From: Ruminiclostridium sp.
Lineage (GTDB): Bacteria > Bacillota_A > Clostridia > Oscillospirales > Ruminococcaceae
Assembly: GCA_017550775.1 (NCBI GenBank)
Contig: JAFZOA010000530.1
Span: 1-6,359, forward strand
DNA length: 6,359 nucleotides
Reading direction: 5' to 3'
The stretch's first letter is position 1. Each line of letters opens with the position of its first letter. A model generated the notes under the pieces. The model was not told the origin of the DNA. It saw only the letters and a program-made list of their open reading frames with translations, and made no database searches. Of this stretch, positions 6,014-6,359 are shown one piece after another. A program made the position numbers and the translations under genes.

Positions 6014-6042
6014 ATATTATCACAAATATAGAGATTTGTCAA
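6014..6042 (-). promoter_or_regulatory. Sigma-A promoter of the AAA_14/DUF4143 ATPase gene
   Basis: On the minus strand, a perfect TTGACA (6042-6037), a 17-bp spacer and TAATAT (6019-6014). The start is expected near 6007, giving a leader of about 40 bases before the ATG at 5967. Confidence 0.8.
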
Positions 6043-6112
6043 TAACAATAGCGGCGTTTATGTAAAAAAGTCATTCTGCACGACAAGAAGTCTTTGTGAA
6101 TTTATTTAATAT

Positions 6113-6239
6113 ATGGCACCCTTTCCGGTACATAAAAGCGCCGAAACTTTTCTTGACAGACCGTTTTTATGATGCTAAGGCACCTACACCGGAACAGTTC
6201 ATATCTGCGCTGACAGCATCGGTAAAGGCAAAGATATAA
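6113..6239 (+). pseudogene. Frameshifted 3' end of an unrecognised plus-strand gene
   Basis: From ATG 6113 the frame reads MAPFPVHKSAETFLDRPF and then stops. The frame ending at TAA 6237-6239 reads FYDAKAPTPEQFISALTASV and on to KAKI. The two join smoothly if one T is removed from the TTTTT run at 6163-6167, giving ...FLDRPFYDAKAPTPEQF. The second frame is itself open from 6066 (47 codons from a GTG at 6096), so a frameshift is only the better-looking reading. There is no ribosome site before either start. A terminator begins 6 bp after the stop, as at the end of a true gene. I do not recognise the family. It is best read as the decayed C-terminus of a lost gene, or a short hypothetical protein. 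Confidence 0.4.
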
Positions 6240-6245
6240 CAAAAA

Positions 6246-6271
6246 AGAGCCCGTGAGGGCTCTATTTGTTT
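6246..6271. terminator. Bidirectional intrinsic terminator with GTGA tetraloop
   Basis: AGAGCCC (6246-6252) and GGGCTCT (6257-6263) form a perfect 7-bp stem closed by a GNRA tetraloop, GTGA. Plus-strand tail ATTTGTTT; on the minus strand a run of six Ts follows (plus-strand A run 6241-6246). It can stop transcription in both directions and is actually stronger for transcripts entering from the right. Confidence 0.82.
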
Positions 6272-6272
6272 G

Positions 6273-6359
6273 GCAAGGTAAAACCAGTGTTTATAGATAC
6301 TCAAAAAAGCAAGACTTCGATGTTGGTCGCATTATACCCGATAAGGTATATTAATATTC
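6273..6359. other. Unassigned end of window
   Basis: No supported gene. The plus strand has an open but unstarted frame (FGKVKPVFIDTQKS...). On the minus strand an 18-codon stretch runs in from the window edge to a stop at 6301-6303, about 38 bp before the minus-strand T tract of the terminator at 6246. The second would fit the 3' end of a neighbouring minus-strand gene, but the data are too short to choose. Confidence 0.3.

Noticed and set aside
6146..6177. TTGACA near 6152 as a plus-strand promoter
   Set aside because: At 17 bp the -10 position reads TAAGGC, a poor match, and the region is better explained as coding remnant.

Overview
The window looks like a stretch of chromosome from an anaerobic gut Firmicute, most likely a Ruminococcus-type or related Oscillospiraceae/Lachnospiraceae bacterium. 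This is an inference from three things: the Cache/HD-GYP signalling protein with a beta-rich C-terminal tail, the zinc-ribbon plus PH-like protein, and the AAA_14/DUF4143 ATPase. GC content is moderate, and the promoters are clean sigma-A types (TTGACA, 17 bp, TATAAT-like). I see no rRNA, tRNA or CRISPR array.

Layout: (a) 1-2118 (+) is the 3' part of a membrane-bound HD-GYP cyclic-di-GMP phosphodiesterase whose start lies upstream of the window. It ends at a strong hairpin terminator (2141-2182). (b) 2192-2872 (-) is a convergent gene for a zinc-ribbon/PH-like protein, with its own promoter at 2955-2983. (c) 2873-3552 is non-coding apart from a 21-codon ORF and is the most structured part of the window. 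It holds a 217-bp imperfect inverted-repeat element (2997-3213, MITE-like), then a promoter (3230-3258), a leader RNA with a 5' hairpin, a 21-codon ORF whose ribosome-binding site is paired with the ORF's own 3' part, and an intrinsic terminator (3413-3443). (d) 3553-4509 (+) is a two-domain GNAT acetyltransferase with no convincing promoter of its own. (e) 4510-4701 is a gap with a weak hairpin and a possible 39-codon ORF. (f) 4702-5967 (-) is an AAA+ ATPase of the AAA_14/DUF4143 type, with its own promoter and a small palindrome at the predicted transcription start. (g) 5968-6359 holds that promoter, what looks like the frameshifted 3' end of a lost plus-strand gene, and a GTGA-tetraloop terminator.

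How the pieces may work together: the strongest hypothesis here is that 3230-3443 is a ribosome-mediated transcription attenuator for the GNAT acetyltransferase. The arms needed for terminator and antiterminator states lie where a ribosome stalled early in the 21-codon ORF would switch the fold toward read-through, as in known antibiotic-inducible leaders. The inducer and the GNAT substrate are unknown. The inverted-repeat element lies exactly between the divergent promoters of the zinc-ribbon gene and the GNAT leader, with each -35 box 13-16 bp outside an element end. The HD-GYP gene, the ATPase and the 3' remnant look like independent units.
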